A stretch of 64,000 nt of DNA from contig NZ_QKYW01000001.1 in the NCBI RefSeq assembly GCF_003253735.1, forward strand, positions 372,001 to 436,000, written 5' to 3'. Shown piece by piece: positions 1 to 11,813 of this stretch (the stretch's first letter is position 1; every line of letters starts with the position of its first letter). Below the pieces are notes generated by a model. The model had not been told where the DNA came from, did no database searches, and was given only the letters and a program-made list of their open reading frames with translations. This DNA comes from Pseudomonas sp. URMO17WK12:I2. Lineage in GTDB: Bacteria; Pseudomonadota; Gammaproteobacteria; Pseudomonadales; Pseudomonadaceae. The position numbers were made by a program, and so were the translations under genes.

Positions 1-103
1 ACCAACGCACCTTCTGCAACGCGGCATTGGAGCTGAAGCCCTTGGGCTTGTCGAGCAGGATGATGCCGTCGACCTTGCGACGAATACGCTTTACCTGGGC
101 CAC
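1..103 (-). CDS. truB: tRNA pseudouridine(55) synthase TruB, N-terminal part only
   Basis: Only the first 34 codons are inside the window; the rest lies beyond its left edge. The start is GTG at 103, 4 bases after the rbfA stop, giving [20 protein letters not shown] and continuing KGFSSN, the N-terminal signature of TruB (DG-x-x-LLDKPxGxxSN). TruB makes pseudouridine 55 in the T loop of elongator tRNAs. It is the distal gene of rimP-nusA-infB-rbfA-truB. The catalytic Asp region is not in the window, so the call rests on the N-terminal match and the gene order. Confidence 0.9.
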   Translation of the reverse strand, partial: MAQVKRIRRKVDGIILLDKPKGFSSNAALQKVRW

Positions 104-107
104 GTAC

Positions 108-515
108 TTACTCCTTGGCCTCGGTATTGCTGTCGCCGTGCTTGCTGTCCTCGGTCACCGCACGCTCGATCAGCGCCGACAGCTGAGCACCGCGAATCAC
201 GCTCTCGTCGTAATGAAAACGCAGGTTCGGCACGCTACGCAGCTTCATCGCCTTGCCCAGTTGCATGCGCAGGAAACCGCTGGCGTCGTTGAGCACCTTG
301 AGGCTCTGCGCTACAGGGTCGACGCCCTCTTCCGGCTCGGCCCCCATGACGGTGACGTACACCTTGGCGTGGCTGGCGTCACGGCTGACATCCACCGCCG
401 TAACGGTCACCAGCCCACCCAGGCGCGGGTCTTTGACTTCGGTGCGAATCAGCTGCGCCAACTCGCGTTGAATCTGGTCGCCGATGCGCTGGGCACGGCT
501 ATAGTCTTTGGCCAT
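108..515 (-). CDS. rbfA: 30S ribosome-binding factor A
   Basis: A 135-residue protein, close to the usual RbfA length, starting [19 protein letters not shown]. It is a one-domain KH-fold protein; the conserved stretches VKDPRLG (about residues 28-34) and the late LRFHYDES (about 98-105) are visible. RbfA binds the 30S subunit during late maturation of the 5' end of 16S rRNA and helps in cold adaptation. The tail is acidic and probably disordered. It lies between infB and truB in the same direction, 109 bases after infB and 4 bases before truB, so it should be cotranscribed with both. Confidence 0.95.
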   Translation of the reverse strand: MAKDYSRAQRIGDQIQRELAQLIRTEVKDPRLGGLVTVTAVDVSRDASHAKVYVTVMGAEPEEGVDPVAQSLKVLNDASGFLRMQLGKAMKLRSVPNLRFHYDESVIRGAQLSALIERAVTEDSKHGDSNTEAKE

Positions 516-572
516 CGTTGCTACCTTCCACTCGTCTCGATGCCTGCAAAAGCACCGGACTCAAAAGCGGCA

Positions 573-606
573 AACGCCCGGCCGCGCAAAAGCGGGGCCG
601 GGCGTT
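573..606. repeat. Strong hairpin in the infB-rbfA spacer
   Basis: Perfect 11-bp inverted repeat AACGCCCGGCC / GGCCGGGCGTT with a 12-base loop, between the infB stop (625) and the rbfA start (515). No T run follows on either strand, so it does not look like a full intrinsic terminator. It may slow polymerase, be a processing site or protect the infB 3' end. Confidence 0.6.
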
Positions 607-624
607 GCGTGTTGCGACTCGCGA

Positions 625-3117
625 TTACAGGCTGCGAGCCACCTGGACTTTCTCGAACACTTCGATCTTGTCGCCGACCTTGACGTCGTTGTAGCTCTTC
701 ACCGCGATACCGCACTCCATGCCATTACGCACTTCGGCCATATCGTCCTTGAAGCGACGCAGGGACTCCAGCTCGCCTTCGAAGATCACCACGTCGTCGC
801 GCAGTACGCGGATCGGACGGTTACGGTAAACCGTACCCTCGACCACCATACAACCGGCGACCGCGCCAAACTTCGGCGAACGGAACACGTCGCGGACTTC
901 GGCGATACCCAGGATGTTCTCGCGAACATCGCTGCCGAGCATACCGGTGAGCGCCTTCTTGACGTCCTCGATGATGTCGTAGATGACGTTGTAGTAGCGC
1001 ATGTCCAGGCCTTCGGCCTCGACGATCTTGCGCGCACCAGCATCGGCACGAACGTTGAAGCCGAACAGCACGGCGTTGGACGCCAGCGCCAGGTTGGCAT
1101 CGGACTCGGTGATACCACCGACACCGCCGCCGACGACGCGCACTTGCACTTCGTCGTTACCCAGGCCGCTGAGCGAGCCCTGCAGCGCTTCCAGGGAACC
1201 ACGGACGTCGGATTTGAGGACGATGTTGAGCGTCTTCTTCTCTTCCTGGCCCATGTTCTCGAAGATGTTTTCCAGCTTGCCTGCGTGAGCACGCGCCAGT
1301 TTCACTTCGCGGAACTTGCCCTGACGGAACAGCGCGACTTCACGCGCTTTCTTCTCGTCGGCGACGACAGTCATGTCATCACCCGCTTCCGGCGTACCGT
1401 CGAGACCCAGGATCTCGACCGGGATCGCCGGACCGGCTTCCTTGATTGGCTTACCGTTCTCGTCGAGCATGGCGCGGATGCGGCCATAGTTCGAACCGAC
1501 CAGCACCATGTCGCCCTGACGCAGCGTACCGTCCTGAACCAGCACGGTAGCGACCGGACCACGGCCCTTGTCGAGACGCGACTCGACCACCACACCACGG
1601 CCCGGGGCCGACGGGGTTGCCTTGAGCTCAAGCACTTCGGCTTGCAGCAGAACGGCTTCGAGCAGCTCGTCGACACCGGTACCGACCTTGGCCGAAACAG
1701 GGACGAACGGCGTATCACCGCCCCACTCTTCCGAGGTCACGCCGTGTACCGACAGTTCGCTACGGATACGATCGAGGTCAGCACCCGGCTTGTCGATCTT
1801 GTTCACCGCAACCACCAGCGGCACGCCAGCAGCGACAGCGTGCTGAACGGCTTCGACGGTCTGCGGCATCACGCCGTCGTCCGCCGCAACCACCAGAATC
1901 ACGATGTCGGTGGCCTTGGCACCACGGGCACGCATCGCGGTAAACGCGGCGTGGCCCGGGGTGTCGAGGAAGGTCACCATGCCGCGCTCGGTTTCCACGT
2001 GGTACGCGCCGATGTGCTGGGTGATACCACCCGCCTCACCGGAAGCGACCTTGGCACGACGAATGTAGTCGAGCAGCGAGGTCTTACCGTGGTCAACGTG
2101 GCCCATGACGGTCACGACCGGCGCACGGGAGAACTCTTCACCTTCGAACTTCAGCGACTCGGCCAGGGAATCTTCCAGGGCCGTGTCACTGACCAGGGTC
2201 ACCTTGTGGCCCAGCTCTTCAGCGACCAGCTGGGCAGTTTCCTGATCCAGTACCTGGTTGATGGTGGCTGGCGTGCCCAGTTTGAACATGAACTTGATGA
2301 TTTCAGCGGCCTTGACCGACATCTGCTGAGCGAGATCGCCAACAGTGATGGTCTCGCCGATTTTCACTTCGCGCACGATAGGGCCGGTCGGGCTCTGGAA
2401 ACCGTGGGCGTTGCGCTTCTTCAGCTTGGCCTTGCCACGGCCACCACGACGGAAGCCATCGCTTTCTTCGTCGGTAGTACGCGGAGCGACACGCGGAGCA
2501 GGCGCCTTTTCCTTGACGGTCGGGCGATGCTGGGTGGTCTTGCGGTCACCACCACGGCGATCAGCGTCATCGTTACGGGCCTTGTCTGGGCGACGCGGCT
2601 CGTCTTTCTTACGCTCATCGGCAGCAGGTGCGGCAACCGGAACGCTCACTGGCGCGGGTGCTGCTTCAACCGGAGCAGCTGCTGCAGCGGCAGGCGAAGA
2701 GGTCTGGCGCTTGGCCTCATCTTCGGCTTTACGCTTGGCTTCTTCTTCGGCCTTCAGGCGAGCCGCTTCCGCAGCGGCGCGTTGCTCTTCGAGCCCACGC
2801 TGCTTCTCGGCTTCGATCTCTTCGTTGCTGCGCTCGACGAAGGTCTTCTTCTTGCGCACTTCAACGCTGATGGTCTTGCTGCCAGCGACCCGCAGGGTGC
2901 TGGTGGTCTTGCGCTGCAAGGTAATCTTGCGCGGCGCTTCGGCTTTCTTCTCGCCGTGGCTGCTTTTCAGATGAGCAAGCAGGGCCTGCTTCTCATTGTC
3001 GGTGACAACTTGCTCGGCACTGCTGTGCGGCAAACCCGCCTCTCGCATCTGCTGCAGCAGGCGCTCTACCGGTGTGTCGACCACTTGGGCCAGTTCTTTC
3101 ACCGTGACTTGCGTCAT
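625..3117 (-). CDS. infB: Translation initiation factor IF-2
   Basis: An 830-residue GTPase that brings initiator fMet-tRNA to the ribosome. It has the IF2_N domain at the start ([20 protein letters not shown]), a long charged Ala/Glu/Arg linker (about 95-235), then the G domain with GHVDHGKT (339-346), DTPGH (385-389) and NKID (439-442), followed by the beta-barrel and C-terminal domains ending VQVARSL. Length fits pseudomonad IF-2. It follows nusA by 26 bases in the rimP-nusA-infB-rbfA-truB operon. Shorter forms from internal starts are known in E. coli, but I did not locate such a start here. Confidence 0.98.
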   Translation of the reverse strand: MTQVTVKELAQVVDTPVERLLQQMREAGLPHSSAEQVVTDNEKQALLAHLKSSHGEKKAEAPRKITLQRKTTSTLRVAGSKTISVEVRKKKTFVERSNEEIEAEKQRGLEEQRAAAEAARLKAEEEAKRKAEDEAKRQTSSPAAAAAAPVEAAPAPVSVPVAAPAADERKKDEPRRPDKARNDDADRRGGDRKTTQHRPTVKEKAPAPRVAPRTTDEESDGFRRGGRGKAKLKKRNAHGFQSPTGPIVREVKIGETITVGDLAQQMSVKAAEIIKFMFKLGTPATINQVLDQETAQLVAEELGHKVTLVSDTALEDSLAESLKFEGEEFSRAPVVTVMGHVDHGKTSLLDYIRRAKVASGEAGGITQHIGAYHVETERGMVTFLDTPGHAAFTAMRARGAKATDIVILVVAADDGVMPQTVEAVQHAVAAGVPLVVAVNKIDKPGADLDRIRSELSVHGVTSEEWGGDTPFVPVSAKVGTGVDELLEAVLLQAEVLELKATPSAPGRGVVVESRLDKGRGPVATVLVQDGTLRQGDMVLVGSNYGRIRAMLDENGKPIKEAGPAIPVEILGLDGTPEAGDDMTVVADEKKAREVALFRQGKFREVKLARAHAGKLENIFENMGQEEKKTLNIVLKSDVRGSLEALQGSLSGLGNDEVQVRVVGGGVGGITESDANLALASNAVLFGFNVRADAGARKIVEAEGLDMRYYNVIYDIIEDVKKALTGMLGSDVRENILGIAEVRDVFRSPKFGAVAGCMVVEGTVYRNRPIRVLRDDVVIFEGELESLRRFKDDMAEVRNGMECGIAVKSYNDVKVGDKIEVFEKVQVARSL

Positions 3118-3143
3118 GCACTTCTCTCCTCAGGCCGTAAAAC

Positions 3144-4625
3144 TTACTCGAACCAATGGGCTCGGGCGGCCATGATCAGCTTGCCGGCACGCTCTTGGTC
3201 GATGCCGTCGATGTCGAGCAGGTCGTCAATAGACTGCTCGGCCAGGTCTTCGCGGGTAACCACACCGCGCACTGCCAGCTCCTGCGCCAGGCCTTTGTCC
3301 ATACCCTCGACTTCGAGGAGGTCTTCGGCCGGCTGGGCGTCTGCCAGCTTTTCTTCTGTGGCGATGGCTTTGGTCAGCAAACGATCCTTCGCTCGCGAGC
3401 GCAGTTCATTGACGATTTCTTCGTCGAAACCATCGATGCTGAGCATCTCTTCCATCGGCACGTAAGCGATTTCTTCCAGGCTGGTAAAGCCTTCTTCAAC
3501 CAGCACCTGCGCCAACTCTTCGTCGACTTCCAACTCGTCGATGAAGCCCTGCAGGATGTCGCCAGTCTCAGCTTGCTGCTTGGCCTGGATGTCCGCTTCG
3601 GTCATCACGTTCAGCGTCCAGCCAGTCAGCTGGCTAGCCAGGCGAACGTTCTGACCGCCACGGCCAATCGCTTGCGCCAGGTTGTCTTCGCCTACGGCGA
3701 TGTCCATGGCGTGAGCATCTTCATCAACGATGATCGCCGCGACTTCAGCCGGCGACATGGCGTTGATGACGAACTGCGCCGGGTTGTCGTCCCACAGCAC
3801 GATGTCCACACGTTCGCCGACCAGTTCGCCGGAGACCGCCTGCACACGCGAGCCGCGCATACCGATGCAGGCACCCTGCGGATCGATACGCTTGTCCTTG
3901 GAGCGCACGGCAATCTTGGCCCGCGAGCCTGGATCACGGGAAGCAGCCTTGACCTCGATGAGGCCTTCGGCAATTTCCGGCACTTCGATGCGGAACAGCT
4001 CGATCAGCATTTCCGGCGCGGTACGCGACAGGATCAGCTGCGGGCCGCGGTTCTCGGTGCGGATTTCCTTGAGCAGTGCACGCAAGCGCACACCTACACG
4101 GAAAGTCTCACGCGGGATAATGTCTTCGCGAGCCAGCAACGCTTCCGCGTTGGCACCCAGATCGACGATTACATTGTCACGGGTAACCTTTTTCACGGTG
4201 CCGGCGATGATCTCGCCCAGACGCTCGCGGTAGGCTTCGACGACCTGGGCACGCTCGGCCTCGCGCACTTTCTGCACGATGACCTGCTTGGCGGTTTGCG
4301 CGGCGATACGGCCGAACTCGATGGACTCGACCTTCTCTTCGAGCACATCACCGACCTTGGCGTTCGCCTCGACAGCACGCGGCATGTCGGTCGTTACCTG
4401 GTGAGCCGGGTCATCGAAGTCTTCTTCTTCGACCACGGTCCAGCAACGGAAAGTCTCATAGCTGCCGGTCTGGCGATTGATCGCCACGCGCAGCTCGACT
4501 TCATCTTCAAAACGTTTCTTGGTCGCCGTGGCCAGAGCCAGTTCGAGCGCCTCGAAAATAACAGCGGCCGGCACACCCTTTTCATTGGATACCGACTCAA
4601 CAACCAGCAGTACTTCTTTGCTCAT
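3144..4625 (-). CDS. nusA: Transcription termination/antitermination factor NusA
   Basis: 493 residues from [19 protein letters not shown]. The ATG at 4625 is chosen over the upstream in-frame ATG at 4661 because it gives the family N terminus and has an AAAGGCGAGG purine stretch in front. Order of parts: polymerase-binding N domain, S1 domain (about 135-200), two KH domains (about 200-345, with [10 protein letters not shown]), then two C-terminal acidic helix-hairpin repeats (about 360-493). NusA binds RNA polymerase and modulates pausing, intrinsic termination and antitermination. Second gene of its operon, so it could control itself through the two leader terminators upstream of rimP. Confidence 0.97.
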   Translation of the reverse strand: MSKEVLLVVESVSNEKGVPAAVIFEALELALATATKKRFEDEVELRVAINRQTGSYETFRCWTVVEEEDFDDPAHQVTTDMPRAVEANAKVGDVLEEKVESIEFGRIAAQTAKQVIVQKVREAERAQVVEAYRERLGEIIAGTVKKVTRDNVIVDLGANAEALLAREDIIPRETFRVGVRLRALLKEIRTENRGPQLILSRTAPEMLIELFRIEVPEIAEGLIEVKAASRDPGSRAKIAVRSKDKRIDPQGACIGMRGSRVQAVSGELVGERVDIVLWDDNPAQFVINAMSPAEVAAIIVDEDAHAMDIAVGEDNLAQAIGRGGQNVRLASQLTGWTLNVMTEADIQAKQQAETGDILQGFIDELEVDEELAQVLVEEGFTSLEEIAYVPMEEMLSIDGFDEEIVNELRSRAKDRLLTKAIATEEKLADAQPAEDLLEVEGMDKGLAQELAVRGVVTREDLAEQSIDDLLDIDGIDQERAGKLIMAARAHWFE

Positions 4626-4691
4626 CGTACGCCTCGCCTTTCGCAATCCATTGGGATCCACGCATTCCGCGAATCCCGCGGGATCCGTGTC

Positions 4692-5150
4692 TCAATCAAA
4701 CCGGGGGATAATATTGGCCTTGTCGATCAGATCGATCGGCAAAAGGAACTCGTGGTCATCCACCTGCACCACCACGTCCTCCTCCTCCACACCGCGGAGC
4801 AGACCCTGGAAGTTGCGGCGCCCTTCGAATGGCGAGCGCAACTTGATTTTTACCTGCTCGCCGGCGTGACTGGCGAACTGCGTCAATGTGAACAGCGGCC
4901 GGTCCATACCAGGCGACGACACCTCGAGGGTGTATTCGGCGGCGATGGGGTCCTCGACATCGAGAACACCACTGATCTGGCGGCTGACCTTTTCGCAATC
5001 ATCGATAAGGATTCCATCGGCATGATCGATGTAGATACGCAGCAAGGAATGCCGCCCCTGAGACAGGAACTCGATACCCCAGCACTCGTAGCCAAGCGCC
5101 TCGACGACCGGGGCCACCAAGGCCTGCAACTGTTCTAGCTTGCTCGACAC
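4692..5150 (-). CDS. rimP: Ribosome maturation factor RimP
   Basis: A 152-residue protein that assists 30S subunit assembly. The start is GTG at 5150 ([20 protein letters not shown]), preceded by AGGGG at good spacing; the open frame continues upstream to 5321, but that part overlaps the leader hairpin at 5180-5200 and has no family similarity. Conserved segments WGIEFL, LRIYID and SSPGMDRPL (about residues 83-91) are present, and the protein ends [10 protein letters not shown] as in other pseudomonads. First gene of the nusA-infB operon, with the promoter at 5371-5400. Confidence 0.95.
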   Translation of the reverse strand: MSSKLEQLQALVAPVVEALGYECWGIEFLSQGRHSLLRIYIDHADGILIDDCEKVSRQISGVLDVEDPIAAEYTLEVSSPGMDRPLFTLTQFASHAGEQVKIKLRSPFEGRRNFQGLLRGVEEEDVVVQVDDHEFLLPIDLIDKANIIPRFD

Positions 5151-5179
5151 CTGAACCCCTCGCGCATGCTGTGCAAATG

Positions 5180-5200
5180 AAAAATGGGCGAAACGCCCAT
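5180..5200 (-). terminator. Leader terminator 1, directly upstream of rimP
   Basis: On the minus strand ATGGGCG-TTT-CGCCCAT is followed by TTTTC. The stem is 7 bp with a 3-base loop and U tract, and lies only 30 bases before the rimP GTG. It is downstream of the promoter at 5371-5400, so it sits in the mRNA leader of rimP-nusA-infB and is a candidate attenuator. Confidence 0.7.
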
Positions 5201-5244
5201 CCATAAAACCGTCCGTGCGACGGCAAAACTGTCTTCCAGCTAGC

Positions 5245-5266
5245 AAAAAGCCCCTTGAAAGGGGCT
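5245..5266 (-). terminator. Leader terminator 2, upstream of rimP
   Basis: Minus-strand hairpin AGCCCCTT/AAGGGGCT with a very short loop, followed by TTTT. The outer bases TAGCAA (5241-5246) and TTGCTA (5270-5275) also pair, extending the structure. Together with 5180-5200 it forms a tandem terminator pair between the rimP promoter and the first gene. Confidence 0.75.
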
Positions 5267-5370
5267 CTATTGCTAACCGATCGCGAGAACTGGAGCTAAC
5301 CAACAACACTTCGGGCCACAAGCCCGACGAGCTACCGGACTACCCAATCCCGCTGCAAAACTGGGAGCGG

Positions 5371-5400
5371 ATTATACGGCCTAACCCTCCAACGGGTCAA
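5371..5400 (-). promoter_or_regulatory. Sigma70 promoter of the rimP-nusA-infB operon
   Basis: Minus-strand TTGACC (5395-5400), 18-bp spacer, perfect TATAAT (5371-5376). Transcription would start near 5364, giving a leader of roughly 210 bases before the rimP GTG. The promoter lies after the tRNA-Leu terminator, so the operon need not depend on readthrough from secG/tRNA. Confidence 0.75.
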
Positions 5401-5418
5401 CCAAACCCCCAGAAACAG

Positions 5419-5440
5419 AAAAGCCCGCATGCAGCGAGCT
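5419..5440 (-). terminator. Terminator of the secG-tRNA-Leu transcript
   Basis: Minus-strand AGCTCGC-TGCAT-GCGGGCT (7-bp stem with one wobble) followed by TTTTCTGTTT, starting 12 bases after the CCA end of tRNA-Leu. Confidence 0.65.
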
Positions 5441-5452
5441 CTTCTGTTCAAT

Positions 5453-5538
5453 TGGTACCGAGAAGGGGACTCGAACCCCTACAGCCTATGGCCACTACCA
5501 CCTCAAGGTAGCGTGTCTACCAATTCCACCACCTCGGC
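5453..5538 (-). tRNA. tRNA-Leu (anticodon GAG)
   Basis: An 86-base class II tRNA. The acceptor 5' strand GCCGAGG pairs with TCTCGGT (G-U pairs at both ends), followed by discriminator A and an encoded CCA. The anticodon stem CTACC/GGTAG holds the loop TTGAGGT with anticodon GAG, reading CUC/CUU codons. The long variable arm (GGCC-ATA-GGCT) and the T arm AGGGG-TTCGAGT-CCCCT are clear. It starts 10 bases after the secG stop and is probably processed from the tpiA-secG transcript. Confidence 0.97.
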
Positions 5539-5548
5539 AATTTGACAC

Positions 5549-5935
5549 TTACTTCTCTTCGGGAGCCTGAGGTACATCTTGCTCGCTCGAAGTTGGCGCT
5601 TGTTGCTGCTCAAGCACCGGTACATCTTCTGCAGGCTTGTTGCCCTGCGGTACTTCCATCACTGCCGGATCCGGCAAACCAGCCTGACCCAGTGTATCAG
5701 ACTTTTGATTAGCAAAATACGCTAACCCCAAGCTGGTAATGAAAAAACTGGCCGCGAGTATAGCAGTAACTCGGCTCAGAAAGGTAGTGCTTCCTTGACT
5801 ACCGAACACGGTATTCGAAGCACCAGCACCGAACGAAGCACCTGCATCGGCACCTTTACCCTGCTGCAGCAGAACCAGCACAACCACACCGATCGCAGCC
5901 AGCAGATGAAGAACTACAACGCCTGTTTCCAGCAT
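5549..5935 (-). CDS. secG: Preprotein translocase subunit SecG
   Basis: 128 residues from [20 protein letters not shown]; the in-frame ATGs farther upstream fall inside tpiA and are rejected. Two membrane segments (about 1-22 and 53-75) flank the conserved loop [21 protein letters not shown], typical of SecG. The rest is a Pro/Gln/Glu-rich tail (about 80-128). SecG is the accessory subunit of SecYEG in the inner membrane. It lies 4 bases after tpiA and just before tRNA-Leu, the usual Pseudomonas arrangement. Confidence 0.95.
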   Translation of the reverse strand: MLETGVVVLHLLAAIGVVVLVLLQQGKGADAGASFGAGASNTVFGSQGSTTFLSRVTAILAASFFITSLGLAYFANQKSDTLGQAGLPDPAVMEVPQGNKPAEDVPVLEQQQAPTSSEQDVPQAPEEK

Positions 5936-5939
5936 ATTC

Positions 5940-6695
5940 TTAGTTTCCTGCAGCGCGACAGATCGCACCGAACTCATCCGCATTCAGAGAGGCTCCACCC
6001 ACAAGCCCCCCATCGATATCAGGCATGCCGAAAAGCTCGGCTGCATTGGCGGCCTTGACGCTACCGCCGTAAAGAATTCTCAAACCACTTGCCACTTGCG
6101 GGTCTCTCGAAGCGACCTGCGCACGAATTGCCGCATGCACATCCTGCGCCTGCTGAGGCGTCGCCGTCAGCCCGGTACCAATGGCCCAGACCGGCTCATA
6201 CGCCACCACAGCACTCGAAAGCACTGCAACACCCAGCGCTTCGACCACGCTGTCGAGCTGAGCGGCAACCACCCTAAGGGTTTCGCCCGCCTCGCGCTGC
6301 TCCAAGGTCTCCCCAACGCACAGTACCGGTACCAGCCCGGCAGCCTGAGCCGCCGCGAACTTGCGCACCACCTGCTCGTCGCTGTCACCCAGAAGCAGTC
6401 GACGCTCGGAATGCCCTACCAGCACCAGCTCGCAACCGGCATCGCGCAATTGCTCGCTCGACACCTCTCCGGTCAGCGCACCCTGCCCGGCCTCGACCGC
6501 ACAGTCCTGCGCGCCTACCGACAACGCAACGCCCTTCAAGCCCTCGACAACCTGACCGAGGTGGACACTGACGGGGAACACCGCAACCTCGACATCAGCA
6601 GGCAGCGCCTGCCGATTCAGACCATCGATCAGCTCTGCGACACTGGCGCGGGTACCGTGCATTTTCCAGTTACCAGCAACCATTGAGCGACGCAT
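5940..6695 (-). CDS. tpiA: Triosephosphate isomerase
   Basis: 251 residues, the normal length of this TIM-barrel enzyme, which interconverts dihydroxyacetone phosphate and glyceraldehyde 3-phosphate. The N-terminal substrate lysine is in AGNWKMHG (about residues 7-14), the electrophilic His in VLVGHSERR (about 92-100), the catalytic Glu in [10 protein letters not shown] (about 166-175) and the phosphate loop in LYGGSVK (about 208-214). It sits between glmM (65-base gap) and secG in the same direction. Confidence 0.98.
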   Translation of the reverse strand: MRRSMVAGNWKMHGTRASVAELIDGLNRQALPADVEVAVFPVSVHLGQVVEGLKGVALSVGAQDCAVEAGQGALTGEVSSEQLRDAGCELVLVGHSERRLLLGDSDEQVVRKFAAAQAAGLVPVLCVGETLEQREAGETLRVVAAQLDSVVEALGVAVLSSAVVAYEPVWAIGTGLTATPQQAQDVHAAIRAQVASRDPQVASGLRILYGGSVKAANAAELFGMPDIDGGLVGGASLNADEFGAICRAAGN

Positions 6696-6760
6696 GCTTT
6701 ACCTCGTTGGTCAAAGAGGGCGCAGATGTTACCCAACCGCTTGTGGACTGGCAAGCCGAA

Positions 6761-8098
6761 TCAAGCACAGACACGCGAGACAACTTCAGCCAATTCATCG
6801 GCATAGGCCCGGACCTGGGTTTCGTCCTCGCCTTCGACCATTACCCGCACCAGCGGCTCGGTACCGGACTTGCGCAGCAGCACCCGGCCACGCCCAGCCA
6901 TGCGCTCGGTGACGCTGTCGCTGGCAGCCTGCACGTCCGGATGCTTGAGCGGGTCGACACCGCCGCCAAAGCGCACGTTGACCAATACCTGGGGGCACTT
7001 GCGCAGGCCCTGGCGCGCCTCCGCCAGGCTCTGCCCGCGGCGACGAATGGCCAGCAGCACCTGCAGCGCGGCGACGATGGCATCACCGGTCGTCACATGC
7101 TGGAAGCACACCAGGTGCCCGGAGTTCTCGCCACCCACCTGCCAGCCACGCTCGAGCAGTTCGGCGATCACATAGCGGTCGCCGACATTGGCGCGCACGA
7201 AGGGGATGTCCAGCTCCTTGAGGGCGAGCTCAAGACCCAGGTTGCTCATCAGGGTACCGACCACGCCGCCCTGCAGCTTGCCTCGGGCCTGCAGATCCCT
7301 GGCGATGATGAACAGCAACTCGTCGCCATCCACCACGGCACCGGTGTGGTCGACCATCAACACGCGATCGGCATCACCATCGAAGGCGATACCCAGATCG
7401 GCATGGCGCGCCGCCACTTCGGCCTGCAGGTTCTCGATATGGGTCGAGCCACAATCGGCATTGATGTTCAGCCCGTTGGGCTGGGCCGACAGCACCGATA
7501 CCTCGGCGCCCAACTCCTGGAATACCGCGGGGGCCACCTTGTAGGCCGCACCGTGAGCACAGTCGAGCACGATCTTCAGGCCCGAGAAGTCGGTACTGGT
7601 CGGCACGCTGCTCTTGCAGAATTCGATATAGCGACCGGCCGCATCATTGATCCGCGAGACCTTGCCCAGCTGCTCGGACTCGACCACGGTCATCGGCGCA
7701 TCGAGCAGCTCCTCGATCATCAACTCGACTTCGTCGGGCAGCTTGGTGCCCTGCCCCGAGAAGAACTTGATGCCGTTGTCATGGTGCGGATTGTGCGAGG
7801 CACTGATGACGATGCCCGCCTCGGCATGGAAGGTACGCGTCAGGTAGGCGATCGCCGGCGTCGGCATCGGCCCCAGCAGCATCACGTCAGCACCGGCAGC
7901 AGAAAGACCGGCTTCCAGTGCCGACTCGAACATATAGCCGGAAATGCGCGTGTCCTTGCCGATCAGAATGCGGCATTTGCCCTGCTTGCGGAAGGCCATG
8001 CCCGCAGCCCAACCGAGCTTGAGCATGAAATCAGGGGTGATCGGGTAATGACCCACGCGCCCGCGAATACCGTCGGTGCCAAAATACTTGCGACTCAA
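6761..8098 (-). CDS. glmM: Phosphoglucosamine mutase
   Basis: 445 residues. It converts glucosamine 6-phosphate to glucosamine 1-phosphate, on the way to UDP-GlcNAc for peptidoglycan and LPS. The N terminus [12 protein letters not shown] is diagnostic. The phosphoserine loop SASHNP places the active Ser at 101; the magnesium loop is DGDADR (about 240-245) and the C-terminal phosphate-binding loop is [12 protein letters not shown]. It follows folP by 21 bases in the ftsH-folP-glmM cluster. Confidence 0.98.
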   Translation of the reverse strand: MSRKYFGTDGIRGRVGHYPITPDFMLKLGWAAGMAFRKQGKCRILIGKDTRISGYMFESALEAGLSAAGADVMLLGPMPTPAIAYLTRTFHAEAGIVISASHNPHHDNGIKFFSGQGTKLPDEVELMIEELLDAPMTVVESEQLGKVSRINDAAGRYIEFCKSSVPTSTDFSGLKIVLDCAHGAAYKVAPAVFQELGAEVSVLSAQPNGLNINADCGSTHIENLQAEVAARHADLGIAFDGDADRVLMVDHTGAVVDGDELLFIIARDLQARGKLQGGVVGTLMSNLGLELALKELDIPFVRANVGDRYVIAELLERGWQVGGENSGHLVCFQHVTTGDAIVAALQVLLAIRRRGQSLAEARQGLRKCPQVLVNVRFGGGVDPLKHPDVQAASDSVTERMAGRGRVLLRKSGTEPLVRVMVEGEDETQVRAYADELAEVVSRVCA

Positions 8099-8119
8099 AA
8101 CGACAACTCCTTTGTTTAT

Positions 8120-8971
8120 TTACTGCGCCGCCTCGACCGCGGCGACCATGCGCACCACGTCGACGGTTTCCGCCACATCGTGAACGCGCAGGATATGCGC
8201 CCCCTTGGCGACCGCCAGGGCTGCCAGGGCCAGGCTGCCATACAGGCGACCATCCACTTCACGCCCCAGCACGGCGCCAATCATACTCTTGCGCGAGACT
8301 CCGACCAGCAGCGGCAGACCGAAAGCCTGCAGCGCAGGCATGCGCCGGAACAGACTGAGGTTGTGCTCCAGAGTCTTGGCAAAGCCGAAACCCGGATCGA
8401 GCACGACGCGCTCTGCAGGAATGCCCGCTGCGGCGCAAACCGCCAGGCGCTCACGCAGAAAGTCAGCCACGGCATCGAGCACATCATCGTATTGCGGGCT
8501 CTGCTGCATGGTCGTCGGCTCGCCACGCATGTGCATCAGGCACACCGGCAATCCACTCTCTGCGGCTGCCTGCAGCGCGCCTTCACGCTGCAGCGAGCGC
8601 ACATCGTTGATCAGCCCGGCGCCCAGCCTGGCCGACTCGCGCATAACCTGAGGAGTCGAGGTATCAACCGAGATGATCACGTCCAACTCGGCCGCGACCG
8701 CCTCCACCATGGGCGCAACGCGCTCCAGTTCCTGCTGGACAGAAACCGGCGCTGCCCCTGGCCGAGTCGACTCGCCGCCAATATCGATCAGCGTCGCGCC
8801 AGCACGCACCATGCCCTCGGCATGGCGCAGCGCCGCATCGCGCATGGCGAAACGGCCACCGTCGGAAAAGGAGTCGGGGGTAACGTTGAGGATACCCATC
8901 ACTTGCGGATGGCTTAAATCAAGAAACCGGCTGCCACAAGGCAGCCGGTTGTTTGTTTGCACTGGAGACAT
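8120..8971 (-). CDS. folP: Dihydropteroate synthase
   Basis: 283-residue TIM-barrel enzyme that joins p-aminobenzoate to the pterin pyrophosphate in folate synthesis; the target of sulfonamides. Motifs: GILNVTPDSFSDGG (about 26-39), the pterin-site run DIGGESTRPGA (about 62-72), NDVRSLQ and VLDPGFGFAKT. The start at 8971 lies 9 bases after the ftsH stop. The first codons also encode one arm of the hairpin at 8925-8950, so the 5' coding sequence and a likely ftsH 3' structure share bases. Confidence 0.97.
   Translation of the reverse strand: MSPVQTNNRLPCGSRFLDLSHPQVMGILNVTPDSFSDGGRFAMRDAALRHAEGMVRAGATLIDIGGESTRPGAAPVSVQQELERVAPMVEAVAAELDVIISVDTSTPQVMRESARLGAGLINDVRSLQREGALQAAAESGLPVCLMHMRGEPTTMQQSPQYDDVLDAVADFLRERLAVCAAAGIPAERVVLDPGFGFAKTLEHNLSLFRRMPALQAFGLPLLVGVSRKSMIGAVLGREVDGRLYGSLALAALAVAKGAHILRVHDVAETVDVVRMVAAVEAAQ
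8925..8950 (-). terminator. Terminator-like hairpin inside the start of folP
   Basis: Perfect 11-bp inverted repeat (minus strand AACCGGCTGCC-TTGT-GGCAGCCGGTT) followed by TCTTGATTT. It lies within folP codons 8-16, about 30 bases after the ftsH stop. The tail is only partly U-rich, so it would give leaky termination or pausing between ftsH and folP rather than a full stop. Confidence 0.5.
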
Positions 8972-8980
8972 GTGACGGTT

Positions 8981-10906
<1,926 letters not shown>

Positions 10907-11083
10907 TTAGCTACCCTCTGAAGCAGGCCCCGTGCAGAACGTGCCTCGCATGACGACCAGTTATAAACCGATCTAACTTACTACAAACGCCCGCTTGTGG
11001 CTGACACCGTCTGTAACCCTTTATGAGACATCTGCCCATTACGATGCGCGTCTTGGCTTGGACTGACAACCACGCCATTGGTT

Positions 11084-11716
11084 TTACTCGAGCGGCTGTC
11101 CCTTGAAGCCTCGGGCCAGCATATATTGCTCGCGGGAGCGGCCGCGCGACGATAACGGCTTGCGCATCTGCACCTTTTCGAACAGACCGCGGACCTGCTT
11201 GTGGTACTCGTCGAAGCCTTCGCCCTGGAAAATCTTGATCAGAAAGTCACCGCCGGGACGCAATACCCGGGTCGCCAGATCCAGCGCCAGCTCACAGAGA
11301 TACATGGCGCGCGGCTGATCCGACTCCCTGACTCCACTCATATTGGGGGCCATATCGGAAATCACAAGGTCGACCGGATGATTGTCGATAGCCTCGAGAA
11401 TCCGTGCGAACACCTCATCGTCGGTGAAATCGCCCTGAATGAAGGTCACGTCCGGAATACTGTCCATTTCCAGAATGTCCGACGCGATCAGTCGCCCCTT
11501 GTCGCCAATCACGCGACTGGTGACCTGCGACCAGCCACCGGGCGCGGCGCCCAGATCGACCACGGTCATGCCGGGGCGCAGGATGCGATCCTTCTCCTGC
11601 ACCTCCAAAAGCTTGTAACTGGCACGTGAACGGTAGCCGTCTCTTTGCGCCATTTTGACGTAGGGATCGTCGAAATGCTCTTTCAGCCAACGCTGGCTGG
11701 TTTTGGAACGGGCCAC
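11084..11716 (-). CDS. rlmE: 23S rRNA (uridine(2552)-2'-O)-methyltransferase RlmE
   Basis: 210-residue RrmJ/FtsJ family methyltransferase acting on U2552 of the 23S A loop. It starts [19 protein letters not shown], has the SAM-binding loop [13 protein letters not shown] (about 53-65) and the catalytic segments [13 protein letters not shown] (about 117-129) and the Lys of [11 protein letters not shown] (about 154-164). The 177 bases between it and ftsH hold no gene. It is divergent from yhbY, from which it is separated by 97 bases. Confidence 0.97.
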   Translation of the reverse strand: MARSKTSQRWLKEHFDDPYVKMAQRDGYRSRASYKLLEVQEKDRILRPGMTVVDLGAAPGGWSQVTSRVIGDKGRLIASDILEMDSIPDVTFIQGDFTDDEVFARILEAIDNHPVDLVISDMAPNMSGVRESDQPRAMYLCELALDLATRVLRPGGDFLIKIFQGEGFDEYHKQVRGLFEKVQMRKPLSSRGRSREQYMLARGFKGQPLE

Positions 11717-11813
11717 ACAACACCTCGAGAGAACAGAATGAATAACTGGGCGGGCCTTGGACGGCTCGGTTAAAATAGCCCGCTTTCCCAGATTAATACG
11801 CAGGATTCAGATT

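Noticed and set aside
508..3465. A 985-codon open frame on the plus strand opposite infB and nusA
   Set aside because: It is antisense to two certain genes, is rich in His, Asp and Arg as expected of a GC-rich shadow frame, and has no ribosome-binding site.
5215..5511. 98-codon plus-strand frame across the rimP leader and tRNA-Leu
   Set aside because: It runs antisense through a tRNA gene, two terminators and a promoter, and has no protein-like composition.
11757..11813. Longer N terminus for yhbY
   Set aside because: The 19 extra residues are not family-like and lie over the promoter region; MPLTQEQKKQ is the conserved start.
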